A DNA stretch of 48,339 bases from Nitrospiria bacterium (GCA_035517655.1 DATIYJ010000052.1:1-48339), one strand, 5' to 3'; positions 24,773-34,075 are shown, counted from the first letter of the stretch. Program-made: numbers and translations. The notes: generated by a model from the sequence alone, not told the origin.

Positions 24773-25930
24773 ATGAAGTCCCTGATCAGCACATTCAGAG
24801 ATTTGATTCTTCACCTTATGCCCCGATCGGTTGTGCAACTTCTGGTCGGATCGGTGGATTTCGTATTCGTTGTCCATCCCAGGTACCCTTCCGATGTCTG
24901 TCGAAAATATCCTTTTCTTCGCTTTGCTCCGATTTGGCTTATTGAGACCTTTTCACGTCACCTTTGGCCGGTACTGGGTCCGTCTATCTCGGGCATTAAA
25001 ACCCGGGAGGGCCGGCCGATGAAGGGTCGTGTCGTTTTTTGTCCGTTGACGGCGGAGCAGATGTTCAATGACCTTGGGAAGGCCCGAAGACGTATTGTTC
25101 AATCAACCCGGCTGGGTGAAAAACTGGGGCCTAATGTGATTGGACTGGGTGCCCTATCTGCATCGGTCATGCGCGCAAAATGGGAAGCCCTAGACGGAAT
25201 CAAAGCGCTAATCACAAGTGGCAGTATTTTCACGTCCGTCTTGCTCAGACAGGCGGCGGAATCATTGGCCAGGAGAGCAGGATTAGAATTGAAAGATTGT
25301 ACTGTCGCCGTTGTAGGGGCGGCAGGTTTGGTCGGGTCACTGACGAGCAAATTGTTGGCCGAAAGAGTTGGGAGGCTTATTCTTGTGGATCGTCGACTTA
25401 AGATACTGAATGAGCTGGGGGAAGCGATCTCGAAACAGGTCAAAGCTCCGATCCTCTTGGCCAAAGAACTTTCTCCCATGCACAAGGCAGACCTCATTGT
25501 GGCTGCGACTAATGCCGTTTCGGCCGTTTTAAACCCGGCGGACCTTCCATCGGGGACTCTGATTATTGACGACAGTCGACCGACCAGCACCCCCTTGGAT
25601 CTAATGGAACAGCGGCGAGATGTGGTCGTAGTGGAAGGCGGGGTTGGAAGGCTTCCCGGTATGCAATGCTCTTTCGATTTTGGGCTTCTTCACAAGGATG
25701 AGGTGTTCGGTTGTTTGGGTGAGACGATTCTGCTCTGTTGGGATGGGATGTATGAACATCGACATCTTGAAGGTAAAAAGGATCTTGAACTGGCCTTAGA
25801 GTTGGAAAAACTCGCTCTAGAAATAGGGTTTGATCTGGCGGAGTTCCAATGGCAAGGTCGTGCGATCCATTCTTCCCAATTCGATACCATTCGAGCTGCC
25901 CGCTCAAAAGATCCACATCCCGTTACATAG
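24773..25930 (+). CDS. Acyl-ACP reductase-like NAD(P)-dependent oxidoreductase
   Basis: 385 aa homologue of the cyanobacterial long-chain acyl-ACP reductase group (COG5322). That enzyme reduces acyl-ACP to a fatty aldehyde with NADPH. The Rossmann motif VVGAAGLVGS (GAAGLVG at 182-188) is followed by ILVDR, ADLIVAATNA and TLIIDDSRP. VFGCLGETILLCWDG aligns with the cyanobacterial FACFAEAMLLEFEG segment, keeping the cysteine (Cys314 here) that is acylated in the cyanobacterial enzyme. GLGALSASV and ITSGSIFTSVL match the N-terminal family part. An extra 80 residues (about 1-80) precede that homology. No aldehyde deformylating oxygenase is nearby, so aldehyde or alcohol could be the end product. 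It has its own promoter, divergent from the kinase operon. Confidence 0.6.
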   Translation: MKSLISTFRDLILHLMPRSVVQLLVGSVDFVFVVHPRYPSDVCRKYPFLRFAPIWLIETFSRHLWPVLGPSISGIKTREGRPMKGRVVFCPLTAEQMFNDLGKARRRIVQSTRLGEKLGPNVIGLGALSASVMRAKWEALDGIKALITSGSIFTSVLLRQAAESLARRAGLELKDCTVAVVGAAGLVGSLTSKLLAERVGRLILVDRRLKILNELGEAISKQVKAPILLAKELSPMHKADLIVAATNAVSAVLNPADLPSGTLIIDDSRPTSTPLDLMEQRRDVVVVEGGVGRLPGMQCSFDFGLLHKDEVFGCLGETILLCWDGMYEHRHLEGKKDLELALELEKLALEIGFDLAEFQWQGRAIHSSQFDTIRAARSKDPHPVT

Positions 25931-25975
25931 TTTGATTTTTAGTTTAAATCCTGTAGGGACGATTGCCTCGACTGG

Positions 25976-26002
25976 CCGCATTGTCTTCATGCGGTGTCTT
26001 TT
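25976..26002 (+). terminator. Hairpin terminator after the acyl-ACP reductase-like gene
   Basis: CCGCAT / ATGCGG stem with a 7-nt loop (25976-25994), then TGTCTTTTA. Between 25931 and 26231 only this, the clpC promoter and a ribosome site are seen. Confidence 0.5.
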
Positions 26003-26047
26003 ATTGAAAGTCCTGCGAATCAAACGCCTGGTTTCAGGAGAAATATC

Positions 26048-26076
26048 TTGACAATAGATTGGCCAATGGTTACAAT
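26048..26076 (+). promoter_or_regulatory. Sigma-70 promoter (TTGACA-17-TACAAT)
   Basis: TTGACA 26048-26053 and TACAAT 26071-26076. About 150 nt of leader separate it from clpC, with no clear regulatory motif (no HAIR or CtsR direct repeat recognised). Confidence 0.7.
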
Positions 26077-26231
26077 AAGATCAAACAGGTGCGACTTCAA
26101 AATGGTTTGAAAACAAACGGGTGTCGTTAAGAGGTTACCCGCTCTTCTTGTAATGAAAACAACGCACCGTAGTACTGACTTAGGTGCCCCTGAGGTGTCT
26201 AATGCTGGGTGGCGAAGGTTAAGGAGGTCCG

Positions 26232-28661
26232 ATGTTCGAACGGTTTACAGATAAGGGGCGGAAAATAATCATCTTGGCGCGGGAAGAAGCGGAGCGCCAT
26301 CAAAATGATTATCTGGGGACGGAACATCTGGCCCTGGCCATTTTACGAGAAACGGACGGAATCGCGCTGGCGATTTTGAAGAAGATGGGGCTTTCCCCCG
26401 AGCAAGTTCGTCTGGAAATTGAACGGAACCTGCCCAGTGGGGGCAGCACGATGACCTTCGGTGAAATTCCATTTACACCCCGTGTAAAGAAGGTCATCGA
26501 ATTTGCGGTTGAAGAGGCCCGATTACTGGGCCATAACCATATCGGAAGCGAACATCTGCTTCTGGGACTTCTCCGCGAAGAAGAAGGGATCGGCGGGAAG
26601 ATTCTTCGAAGTCTGGGAGCGAATTTGCTCACGGCACGTCAACTCACGGTTAATTTTCTTCGGAAATCCGTTCCCCGCGAACGTGAAAAGAAGAGCAATA
26701 CTCCCGCCTTGGAAGAGTTCGGCAGGGACTTGACTCAATTGGCCAGTGAAGGAGCGTTGGATCCGGTGATCGGGCGGGCCGATGAGATTGAACGCGTTCT
26801 ACAGATCTTGTGTCGGCGGACGAAAAACAATCCGGCCTTGATCGGGGAGTCCGGTGTGGGCAAAACCGCGATCGTCGAAGGTCTGGCCCAGCGAATTGTT
26901 TCGACGGAAGTGCCGGACAACCTTCTGAACCGGCGCGTCATTGCTTTGGATCTGGGTTCCTTGGTGGCGGGAACCAAGTATCGAGGACAGTTTGAGGAAC
27001 GATTGAAAGTGGTCATGAAGGAAATCGTTCAGGCCGGGAACATTATTATTTTCATCGATGAACTCCACACGTTGGTCGGCGCCGGCGCGGCCGAAGGTTC
27101 CATCGACGCATCCAATATGCTCAAGCCCGCTCTGGCGCGGGGCGAGATTCAATGCATCGGCGCGACGACGCTGGACGAGTACCGTAAACATATCGAGAAG
27201 GACGGGGCCCTGAAGCGGCGGTTTCAGCCGATCTTCGTTCAACCTCCAAGCGCTGAGGAAACGATCAAGATCATCAAAGGACTTCGGGATCGGTATGAAG
27301 AACATCATGGCGTTGAAATCACGGAAGAAGCCATCGTGGAAGCCGTGCGCCTTGCGGACCGTTATATTACAGATCGGTTCATGCCGGACAAGGCGATCGA
27401 TGTGATTGACGAAACCGGTTCAAGGGCCAAAATGAAGAGTTATTCGCTGCCCGAAGAGCTGAAAGCATTGGAGCAGGAATTGAAGCGGGTCACTCGCGAT
27501 AAGGAGCTGGCCGTGACGCTTCAAAATTTTGAAGAGGCCGTTAAGCTTCGCGAAGAAGAGGAGCGGCATAAACGGTTGCTTGAAGAGGCCAAGCGGGAGT
27601 GGAAGAAAAGCCAGGAAAAAAATCGGCCTGTGATCTCGAAAGAGGATGTGGGATATGTTGTATCGAAAATGACCGGAATTCCCTTGTACAAATTAGAAGA
27701 AGCGGAATCTCAAAAGCTTCTCCATATGGAGGAAGAGCTTCACAAGCGCATTGTGGGACAAGAGGAAGCCATCGCGGCGGTCTGTCGCGCCATCCGGCGT
27801 TCTCGGGCCGGGTTGAAAGAGGCCAAGAGACCGATTGGATCATTCATATTCCTGGGTCCGACCGGTGTGGGTAAAACCGAGTTGGCCAAGGCGTTGGCAG
27901 AGTTCTTGTTTGATGATGAGAACGCTCTGATCCGTATCGATATGTCGGAATATATGGAGAAGTTTACTGGTTCTCGACTTGTGGGGGCCCCGCCGGGATA
28001 TGTGGGATACGAAGAGGGGGGGCAATTGACTGAAACGGTTCGCCGGCGGCCTTATTCCGTCGTCTTGTTCGACGAGATTGAAAAGGCCCATCCGGAAATT
28101 TTCCATATGCTGCTTCAGGTTTTGGAAGACGGCTGTTTGACCGACAGCCTCGGCCGCAAGATCGACTTTAAAAATTCCGTGCTGATCATGACCTCCAATC
28201 TTGGAACCAAATTGATCCATAAAGGTGCCACGCTGGGCTTTCAGAAAGATGCCGATGAAGAAAAGCGTGTTCGCATGAAGGAGGACGTCCTTACCGAACT
28301 GAAAAAGGGCTTCAACCCGGAGTTTCTCAATCGAATCGATGAAGTGGTGGTCTTCCACCCCTTGGAAAAGCAACACCTTATTAAAATTGTGGATATCCTG
28401 ATTGAAGAGGTCAATCAACGGCTTTCGGATCGCGGGATTCAACTGGACGTGACGGCCGAGGTCAAAGCATGGCTGACCAAAGAAGGATACGAGCCTGCTT
28501 ACGGAGCGCGACCGATGCGCCGGGTTATCCAGAAAAGCATCGGCGATCCGTTGTCCGAGGAACTGCTTAAGGGGCGCTTTAAAGACGCTAAACGGATTAA
28601 AGTGATCCTCAAAGACAATATGCTTGCCTTTGTAGAAGACGAAGTTATGGCGGAGGTCTGA
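26232..28661 (+). CDS. clpC: ClpC-type AAA+ unfoldase
   Basis: 809 aa, normal ClpC length. Two Clp_N repeats occupy 1-145. First [11 protein letters not shown] 205-212 and [16 protein letters not shown]-type coiled segment ([18 protein letters not shown], around 430) lies between the domains and marks ClpC rather than ClpA or ClpB. Second [11 protein letters not shown] 542-549, [14 protein letters not shown]. The C-terminal D2-small domain ends near the stop. It unfolds substrates for ClpP. No ClpP, McsA/McsB or CtsR gene is adjacent, so an adaptor is not shown. AAGGAGG (26220-26226) sets the start. Confidence 0.96.
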   Translation: MFERFTDKGRKIIILAREEAERHQNDYLGTEHLALAILRETDGIALAILKKMGLSPEQVRLEIERNLPSGGSTMTFGEIPFTPRVKKVIEFAVEEARLLGHNHIGSEHLLLGLLREEEGIGGKILRSLGANLLTARQLTVNFLRKSVPREREKKSNTPALEEFGRDLTQLASEGALDPVIGRADEIERVLQILCRRTKNNPALIGESGVGKTAIVEGLAQRIVSTEVPDNLLNRRVIALDLGSLVAGTKYRGQFEERLKVVMKEIVQAGNIIIFIDELHTLVGAGAAEGSIDASNMLKPALARGEIQCIGATTLDEYRKHIEKDGALKRRFQPIFVQPPSAEETIKIIKGLRDRYEEHHGVEITEEAIVEAVRLADRYITDRFMPDKAIDVIDETGSRAKMKSYSLPEELKALEQELKRVTRDKELAVTLQNFEEAVKLREEEERHKRLLEEAKREWKKSQEKNRPVISKEDVGYVVSKMTGIPLYKLEEAESQKLLHMEEELHKRIVGQEEAIAAVCRAIRRSRAGLKEAKRPIGSFIFLGPTGVGKTELAKALAEFLFDDENALIRIDMSEYMEKFTGSRLVGAPPGYVGYEEGGQLTETVRRRPYSVVLFDEIEKAHPEIFHMLLQVLEDGCLTDSLGRKIDFKNSVLIMTSNLGTKLIHKGATLGFQKDADEEKRVRMKEDVLTELKKGFNPEFLNRIDEVVVFHPLEKQHLIKIVDILIEEVNQRLSDRGIQLDVTAEVKAWLTKEGYEPAYGARPMRRVIQKSIGDPLSEELLKGRFKDAKRIKVILKDNMLAFVEDEVMAEV

Positions 28662-28718
28662 TCGACTGAGTCAGCGCATCACTGAGGAGTTAGGCGTCCC
28701 ATGGGGTGAAGATGCATC

Positions 28719-29516
28719 ATGAGCATCATTCATGAGGCTCTGAAGAAAGCGAGTCGGGATGAGGCTCCGGAGCCCCGGATTGAAACACCGCGACGAGTTC
28801 TGTTTTCCACCGCCTCCAGATTCCCTCCACACGTCAACCTTATCGGGATCGGTATTCTGGTCTGTTTGATAGGTTCCGCCTATCTCGTGTATGTCGAACG
28901 CGAAGCCCTAAGACGTGTCTTTGTTAAAAAGGGGATTGCAAAAACCTCAAACGTGGAGCTACCCCTAGATATTCCCGCTTCATCGGTCGCATCCAAAACA
29001 CAAGGGATCGGTTCTAAAACGTTGTCCCGTCAGCAATCCGTTGCCACCGGAGATTCGGCCGAGGCCCATGAGAAAAAGGGCGCAGATTATCTTGAAAAGG
29101 GAAAATTGAGGGATGCGGAACGGGAATTTTTATTGGCGGAGTCCTTAGATCCACGTTCGTCGGTGATTCAAAACAATCTCGGTTTCGTAATGAAGAGGGA
29201 AGGGCGCGATGGGGACGCCGAATCCCGTTACCGTACCGCCTTGCAAATGGATCCCGAGAACGTTCAAGCCATGAATAATCTTGGGCTGCTTTATCAAGAG
29301 CAGAATCGTTTGGAAGAAGCTAAACGTCTTTTTCAAGAGGCGGTTCAGGCCCAGCCCAATTTTCCGGATTCCCATCTGAATTATGCGATCCTGCTTGAGC
29401 GGGCTGGCTATATTGAAGAATCCAAACAACATTACCGATCGTTTCTGGTTTTGGCCTCCCCTCAACAGGAGCAAGCCGTTCAGCTGGTCAAAAAACATCT
29501 CAATCATTTGCCCTAG
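28719..29516 (+). CDS. TPR protein with single membrane helix and GspB-like N-terminus
   Basis: 265 aa. MSIIHEALKKAS at the N-terminus matches the motif that opens GspB/ExeB-type secretion proteins and related pilus-assembly proteins. One membrane helix at 41-58 places the tail outside. From about 115, four TPR units follow (EAHEKKGADYLEKGKLRDAE, VIQNNLGFVMKREG, VQAMNNLGLLYQEQ, SHLNYAILLERAGY). TPRs bind partner proteins. GTGAAG (28706-28711) precedes the ATG at 28719. It lies between clpC and tsaD with no secretion genes near, so a role in export is only a suggestion. Confidence 0.75.
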   Translation: MSIIHEALKKASRDEAPEPRIETPRRVLFSTASRFPPHVNLIGIGILVCLIGSAYLVYVEREALRRVFVKKGIAKTSNVELPLDIPASSVASKTQGIGSKTLSRQQSVATGDSAEAHEKKGADYLEKGKLRDAEREFLLAESLDPRSSVIQNNLGFVMKREGRDGDAESRYRTALQMDPENVQAMNNLGLLYQEQNRLEEAKRLFQEAVQAQPNFPDSHLNYAILLERAGYIEESKQHYRSFLVLASPQQEQAVQLVKKHLNHLP

Positions 29517-29628
29517 CTTCTTTATAGAAGGACTCCGTTTCACGGTCGGGGTTGCTTGCCAACCTGCTCTTGCAAGCGGACGCCCTCAAGATTCAGATCG
29601 ATCGAGGGGTTCATAAGAAGGAGAGTGC

Positions 29629-30663
29629 GTGCTTTTCTTAGGAATTGAAACATCATGTGATGAAACCGCCGCTGCTGTTGTAGAAGATGGCCGTAAAGTA
29701 TTGTCCAATGTTTTGCATTCGCAGGAACAGATCCATCGGAAATACGGAGGGGTGGTTCCGGAGTTGGCTTCTCGTCAGCATGTCGCCGTCATCTCCGACG
29801 TGGTTTGTACCGCTTTGGAAAAGGCCGGAGTCGAGTTGCGCGATCTTTCCGGAATCGCGGTTACCCAGGGGCCCGGGTTAATGGGGGCGTTGCTGGTGGG
29901 TGTCTCGTTCGGGAAGGCGTTAGCCTACCGCCATAACCTGAAACTGATCGGCGTGAATCACCTGGAAGGCCATATTGCAGCTGTCCGCTTGGAAAACCGG
30001 TCCATTGAACTGCCCGCCGTGGCCTTGGTGGTCTCAGGGGGACATACCAATATTTATTTTGTCCCGGCCGACGGTCCTTTGGAATTAGTGGGACAGACCA
30101 TTGACGATGCCGCGGGCGAGGCTTTTGACAAGGGAGCCAAGATGTTGGGGTTGTCATATCCGGGAGGGCCGGAGATTGATCGGATATCCAAGACGGGTGA
30201 TCCGACCCGAATCAATTTTCCAAGACCTTATCTCAAGAACGATTCATTGGACATGAGCTTCAGCGGGTTGAAAACGTCACTTCGTTATTATTTGGAACGA
30301 TCAAGTTTTCCGCATGCATGCGGCCAGCAGAATGTCCCGGACTTTGCGGCGGCTTTTCAGGAGGCCATTGTGGATGTCCTGGTTGAAAAAACGATCAAAG
30401 CGGCGGATCGATACGGGGTGTCATCCGTGTGTGTGACGGGGGGTGTGGCCGCGAACACCGTTCTCCGTGGACGATTGGCGGGCGTTTGCAAGGAACGAGG
30501 ACGATCGCTTTACATTCCCAATCCGACCTATTGTACGGATAATGGGGCGATGATCGCTGCGGCCGGGTATTTTCATTTCCATCGGCGGCGGGAGGCGCCG
30601 GGCTTAGCCTTAAGCCCGCGGACGGCTCCGCCCATGACCGGGTTGGGGTTTATTGGTGTTTAA
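29629..30663 (+). CDS. tsaD: tRNA N6-adenosine threonylcarbamoyltransferase TsaD
   Basis: 344 aa, normal length. GTG start with AAGAAGGAGA (29616-29625). LFLGIETSCDETAAAVVEDGR and VNHLEGHIAA are the diagnostic motifs; the two metal-binding His residues are in NHLEGH. VSGGHTNIYF, DDAAGEAFDKGAKMLGLSYPGG and VTGGVAANTVLR complete the ASKHA fold. With TsaB, TsaE and TsaC (not in the window) it makes t6A37 in ANN-decoding tRNAs. Its 3' end overlaps the convergent gene by 14 bp. Confidence 0.97.
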   Translation: MLFLGIETSCDETAAAVVEDGRKVLSNVLHSQEQIHRKYGGVVPELASRQHVAVISDVVCTALEKAGVELRDLSGIAVTQGPGLMGALLVGVSFGKALAYRHNLKLIGVNHLEGHIAAVRLENRSIELPAVALVVSGGHTNIYFVPADGPLELVGQTIDDAAGEAFDKGAKMLGLSYPGGPEIDRISKTGDPTRINFPRPYLKNDSLDMSFSGLKTSLRYYLERSSFPHACGQQNVPDFAAAFQEAIVDVLVEKTIKAADRYGVSSVCVTGGVAANTVLRGRLAGVCKERGRSLYIPNPTYCTDNGAMIAAAGYFHFHRRREAPGLALSPRTAPPMTGLGFIGV

Positions 30664-31018
30664 CGTGGATGCGGGGAGCAAAAGTAAAGGTGTGAGAATA
30701 AAGACCGAAGAAGTTGTAATTCAGCTCCCATGCGGTTGAGATGGTCATGTCCGTCGAGGATCGATTAATCTCGATATCCTGATCCGTAAGTTCGATGTCC
30801 AATTCATGCGCCTTTGCAATAATGGACCGACGGATCTCTTCATCGGAGGTCAATTGTCCTGTGTGGGCTTTTTCCGCCAGAAAATCGTTCATTTCGTAGG
30901 CGTTGATCCAATAGGGGGCCAACTCAAAGCCGAGGTAAACGCCGACTCCAAGAACGGTCAGAAAAAGGAGAAGACCGATCCGAAGTTTTCCTGGGGAATG
31001 ACGGTATAAGAATTCCAT
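30650..31018 (-). CDS. Small single-pass membrane protein, DUF4845-like
   Basis: 122 aa. One membrane helix at about 12-33 (LRIGLLLFLTVLGVGVYLGF), then a soluble domain: DEEIRRSIIAKAHELDIELTDQ and ISTAWELNYNFFGLYSHTF. This helix plus alpha/beta pattern resembles DUF4845, a small envelope protein family. Its ATG is exactly 6 nt from a TAATAT box, so the mRNA is probably leaderless. The 3' end overlaps tsaD by 14 bp. Function unknown. Confidence 0.6.
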   Translation of the reverse strand: MEFLYRHSPGKLRIGLLLFLTVLGVGVYLGFELAPYWINAYEMNDFLAEKAHTGQLTSDEEIRRSIIAKAHELDIELTDQDIEINRSSTDMTISTAWELNYNFFGLYSHTFTFAPRIHVKHQ

Positions 31019-31024
31019 AAAAAC

Positions 31025-31033
31025 ATATTACCA
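31025..31033 (-). promoter_or_regulatory. Extended -10 (TGG-TAATAT), leaderless geometry
   Basis: TAATAT (31030-31025, minus) with TGG before it; 6 nt separate it from the ATG at 31018. The -35 region is weak, as expected with an extended -10. Confidence 0.5.
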
Positions 31034-31086
31034 CTTTTAGGGCGCTTTTGCGTACACGTCCATTTTCATCAAGGCCGTTAATTTCC

Positions 31087-31115
31087 TTGACAAAGCGTCC
31101 CGTGATCTCTATAAT
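31087..31115 (+). promoter_or_regulatory. Consensus sigma-70 promoter (TTGACA-17-TATAAT)
   Basis: Both hexamers match consensus exactly with 17 nt between. It drives the yceD-rpmF-plsX-fabH unit, the strongest promoter in the window. Confidence 0.85.
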
Positions 31116-31139
31116 TTGTAAGTTTTATTACGGTGTTAG

Positions 31140-31679
31140 ATGAAGATTCATCGATCGGATATACCCAACGAGGGGTTTGATCTTGACTGCCAAGCGGATC
31201 CCTCGACGCTGGCTCTGAACGATTCCGGCGTCGAGTTTGCGGATTCCATTCATATTCGGGCCCGGCTCGTTCTGATGGATCACGCGGTCCATGTTTCGGG
31301 GGAAGCCAAAGCCTGCGCGAAGCTTCAATGCGTACGGTGCCTGGAGGCGCTTTCCTATCCGGTCCGTTCCTCCTTCGAAATTACACTCGTGCCGAAGGAA
31401 TCGAAGACCGACCGGCCATCGGGTGAATGGCATGAACTGCAGGAAAAAGAACTGGATGAGTACTTCTATTCGGACGACACCATCGATCTGACGGATTTGG
31501 TCAGAGAACAAGTCTTACTGTCCCTGCCGACATACCCGTTATGTCGGCCCCATTGTCGTGGACTCTGTCCTCAGTGCGGTCTGGACTTGAACCGCGGATC
31601 TTGTCGCTGTGCGGTGGAGGATCTTCATCGTCCGATGACCCCTTTACAGGAGAAACTGAAAAAGATCATCAAAAAATAA
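31140..31679 (+). CDS. yceD: YceD/DUF177 family protein (rpmF-linked)
   Basis: 179 aa. Two zinc-like Cys clusters: CVRCLEAL in the middle and CRPHCRGLCPQCGLDLNRGSCRC near the end. This pattern and the place directly before rpmF are those of YceD (DUF177), linked to 23S rRNA/50S accumulation. ATG 31140 lies in a short leader with no clear Shine-Dalgarno. Cotranscribed with rpmF, 17 bp on. Confidence 0.9.
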   Translation: MKIHRSDIPNEGFDLDCQADPSTLALNDSGVEFADSIHIRARLVLMDHAVHVSGEAKACAKLQCVRCLEALSYPVRSSFEITLVPKESKTDRPSGEWHELQEKELDEYFYSDDTIDLTDLVREQVLLSLPTYPLCRPHCRGLCPQCGLDLNRGSCRCAVEDLHRPMTPLQEKLKKIIKK

Positions 31680-31696
31680 TGTGAGGTTAATCCCAT

Positions 31697-31879
31697 ATGG
31701 CACATCCGAAACACAAAATTTCCAAATCCCGAAGAGACAAGCGACGGACCCACAAAAAGCTGCGGGCACCCAGCCTTGTTCCCTGCCCGCAATGTCGTGA
31801 ACCCAAGCGACCCCATTTTGTTTGCCTGAATTGCGGAACCTACAAGGGACAGACGATCATTGCGATCAAAGAGTCCTAG
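31697..31879 (+). CDS. rpmF: 50S ribosomal protein L32
   Basis: 60 aa. MAHPKHKISKSRRDKRRTHK is the usual L32 N-terminus. It has the zinc-ribbon CPQC...CLNC, so it is the Cys-containing form. AGGTTAATCCC precedes it. It keeps its conserved place between yceD and plsX. Confidence 0.97.
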   Translation: MAHPKHKISKSRRDKRRTHKKLRAPSLVPCPQCREPKRPHFVCLNCGTYKGQTIIAIKES

Positions 31880-31942
31880 TCGAAACGAGACAACGGAAAA
31901 GGTCCGAACTTCCGGGGTGCCGGAGCGGTGAAGGCGATGACA

Positions 31943-32986
31943 ATGAAAATGGCCGTCGATGCGATGGGCGGAGATGACGCGCCCGGACCGATTGTTGAAG
32001 GGGCCGTCTTGGCCGCGCGGGAATACGGGGTCGGTGTTTTTCTGGTCGGTGATTCCACCGTCCTGGGGGAAGAGTTGGGCCGTCACGCCGTTGCGGGTCT
32101 CGATATCTCCATCGTGCACGCGGCTCAAAAAGTCGAAATGGATGAGGCCCCGTCCTTGGTGATCCGCCGAAAACGCGAGTCATCGATTTGGGTGGCGACC
32201 GAGCTGGTCCGGAAAGGCGAGGCCGTCGCCGTGATCAGCGCGGGAAACAGCGGCGCCACAATGGCGACGGCCCTTTTTATTCTCGGCCCTCTGAAGGGGG
32301 TGGAGCGACCCGCGATCGCCATTGTGTTACCTACCCTGCTGGGGCACTCCATTCTACTCGACGTCGGCGCGAATGTCGATTGCAAGCCCCTCAACTTGTT
32401 TCAGTTCGCGACCATGGGACATGAGTACGCCGAGTGGGTTTTGCAAAAGTCGCATCCTAAAATCGGTTTGCTCGGCATCGGTGAGGAAGATTCCAAGGGG
32501 AATGAGGTGACCAAAGAGGCGTTTAAAATCCTAAAAGCAAGCCCCATGAATTTCATCGGCAACGTCGAGGGCAGGGACGTTTATTCCGGTATGGCGGATG
32601 TCATCGTATGCGACGGTTTCATCGGCAACGTCGCCCTGAAAATCAGTGAGGGGCTTGCAGATGTTTTTGGAAAGCTCCTGAAGCGCGAAATCGCGGCCGT
32701 GTGGGGTGGCAAACTTGGTTATTTCTTTCTCCGCACCGCTTTTCAGCGGTTCAGGCGACGGATGGATTACGCCGAGTACGGTGGCGCCCCGCTGCTGGGT
32801 GTGAACGGAATCTCGGTCATCTGCCATGGACGGTCGTCCGCGAAGGCCATCAAGAACGCCCTGCGCGTGGCCAAGACCCAGGCCGAAGGTCGGGTGAATG
32901 AGCGGATTCAGAAAGATATCGAAGAGAGCATGACCATCTACAGCAAAGTTCACGAAGAGTACCTCCAATCCCAAAGACGAGACTGA
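31943..32986 (+). CDS. plsX: Phosphate acyltransferase PlsX
   Basis: 347 aa. MKMAVDAMGGDDAPGPIVEGA is the PlsX N-terminus, so ATG 31943 is chosen with AAGG (31931-31934) 8 nt before it; GTG 31928 and ATG 31937 are also in frame. It converts acyl-ACP to acyl-phosphate, the first committed step toward phosphatidic acid. VISAGNSGATMATAL, DVGANVDCKPLNLFQFA and LLGIGEEDSKGNEVTKEA are conserved PlsX motifs. fabH starts at the next base after its stop. Confidence 0.97.
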   Translation: MKMAVDAMGGDDAPGPIVEGAVLAAREYGVGVFLVGDSTVLGEELGRHAVAGLDISIVHAAQKVEMDEAPSLVIRRKRESSIWVATELVRKGEAVAVISAGNSGATMATALFILGPLKGVERPAIAIVLPTLLGHSILLDVGANVDCKPLNLFQFATMGHEYAEWVLQKSHPKIGLLGIGEEDSKGNEVTKEAFKILKASPMNFIGNVEGRDVYSGMADVIVCDGFIGNVALKISEGLADVFGKLLKREIAAVWGGKLGYFFLRTAFQRFRRRMDYAEYGGAPLLGVNGISVICHGRSSAKAIKNALRVAKTQAEGRVNERIQKDIEESMTIYSKVHEEYLQSQRRD

Positions 32987-33964
32987 ATGCGAACCCGAAT
33001 CATCGGCACCGGCTCCTACCTTCCCAAGCGGATTATGACGAACCGGGATCTGGAACGCCTCGTGGATACGACCGAAAACTGGATTCTGGAGAGGACGGGC
33101 ATCCGGGAACGGCGGATCGCGGATGAAAGCGAAGCGGCGTCCGACTTGGCGATTCCTGCGGCCCGCCGGGCCCAGGAGATGGCCCGGCTCAATGAAAAGG
33201 ATCTGGATCTGATCATGGTGGCGACCGCCACGCCCGACATGTTCTTTCCATCAACGGCCTGTCTTGTTCAAGACCGGCTTGGAGCGCATCAGGCGGCGGC
33301 CTTTGATCTTTCCGCGGCCTGCTCCGGATTTCTGTACGCCCTTTCCGTTGCCGATCAGTATATCCGAAACGGGGTTTATAAAAATGTGCTCATCATCGGA
33401 AGTGAGGTGATGTCCCGAATCATCGACTGGACCGACCGCAACACCTGCGTCCTGTTCGGAGACGGCGCCGGGGCAGCCGTTTTGCAGCGAACGAAAGGGG
33501 AGCACGGGGTTCTGTCAACCCATCTCCATTCCGACGGCCGGTTGTGGAACCTTATCCAGGTGCCGGGCGGGGGCTCGCGCCTCCCGCCGTCTCCATCGAT
33601 GCTGGCCGACCGGAAACCGTACATCAAAATGAAGGGCAATGAAACCTTTAAAGTGGCGGTCCGGACCTTGGAAGAAGCGGTGTATGAAACCCTCAAAAGC
33701 GCGCATGTGCAACCCTCCGAACTTTCCCTGTTGATTCCCCACCAAGCCAACATCCGGATCATTAAGGCCGTGGCTCAACGGCTGGGTCTGCCGATGGAAA
33801 AGGTGGTGCTCAATGTGGACCGCTACGGCAATACGTCGGCCGCGTCGATTCCGATCGCCCTGGATGAAGCGGTTCGCCAGGCCCGGGTCAAGGACGGGGA
33901 TCTGTTGCTCTTCGAGGCCTTCGGGGCCGGCTTAACATGGGCCTCGGCCCTTGTTCGGTGGTAG
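32987..33964 (+). CDS. fabH: 3-oxoacyl-ACP synthase III FabH
   Basis: 325 aa. Active-site Cys112 in DLSAACSGF, His in IPHQANIRI and Asn in NVDRYGNTSAAS form the Cys-His-Asn triad. It condenses acetyl-CoA with malonyl-ACP to begin each chain. ATG at 32987 follows the plsX stop without a gap; ribosomes probably re-start. The next gene has its own promoter 112 bp after the fabH stop. Confidence 0.97.
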   Translation: MRTRIIGTGSYLPKRIMTNRDLERLVDTTENWILERTGIRERRIADESEAASDLAIPAARRAQEMARLNEKDLDLIMVATATPDMFFPSTACLVQDRLGAHQAAAFDLSAACSGFLYALSVADQYIRNGVYKNVLIIGSEVMSRIIDWTDRNTCVLFGDGAGAAVLQRTKGEHGVLSTHLHSDGRLWNLIQVPGGGSRLPPSPSMLADRKPYIKMKGNETFKVAVRTLEEAVYETLKSAHVQPSELSLLIPHQANIRIIKAVAQRLGLPMEKVVLNVDRYGNTSAASIPIALDEAVRQARVKDGDLLLFEAFGAGLTWASALVRW

Positions 33965-34075
33965 GTGATCCTAGCGACACGACGAAGATCCTCCTCGGCG
34001 GCGGCAACCCGGTGGACGAATTCCCACTAACCTGTTTATCCACTCCATTTTGAGCGAAGTGAGGATATTTTTTTG

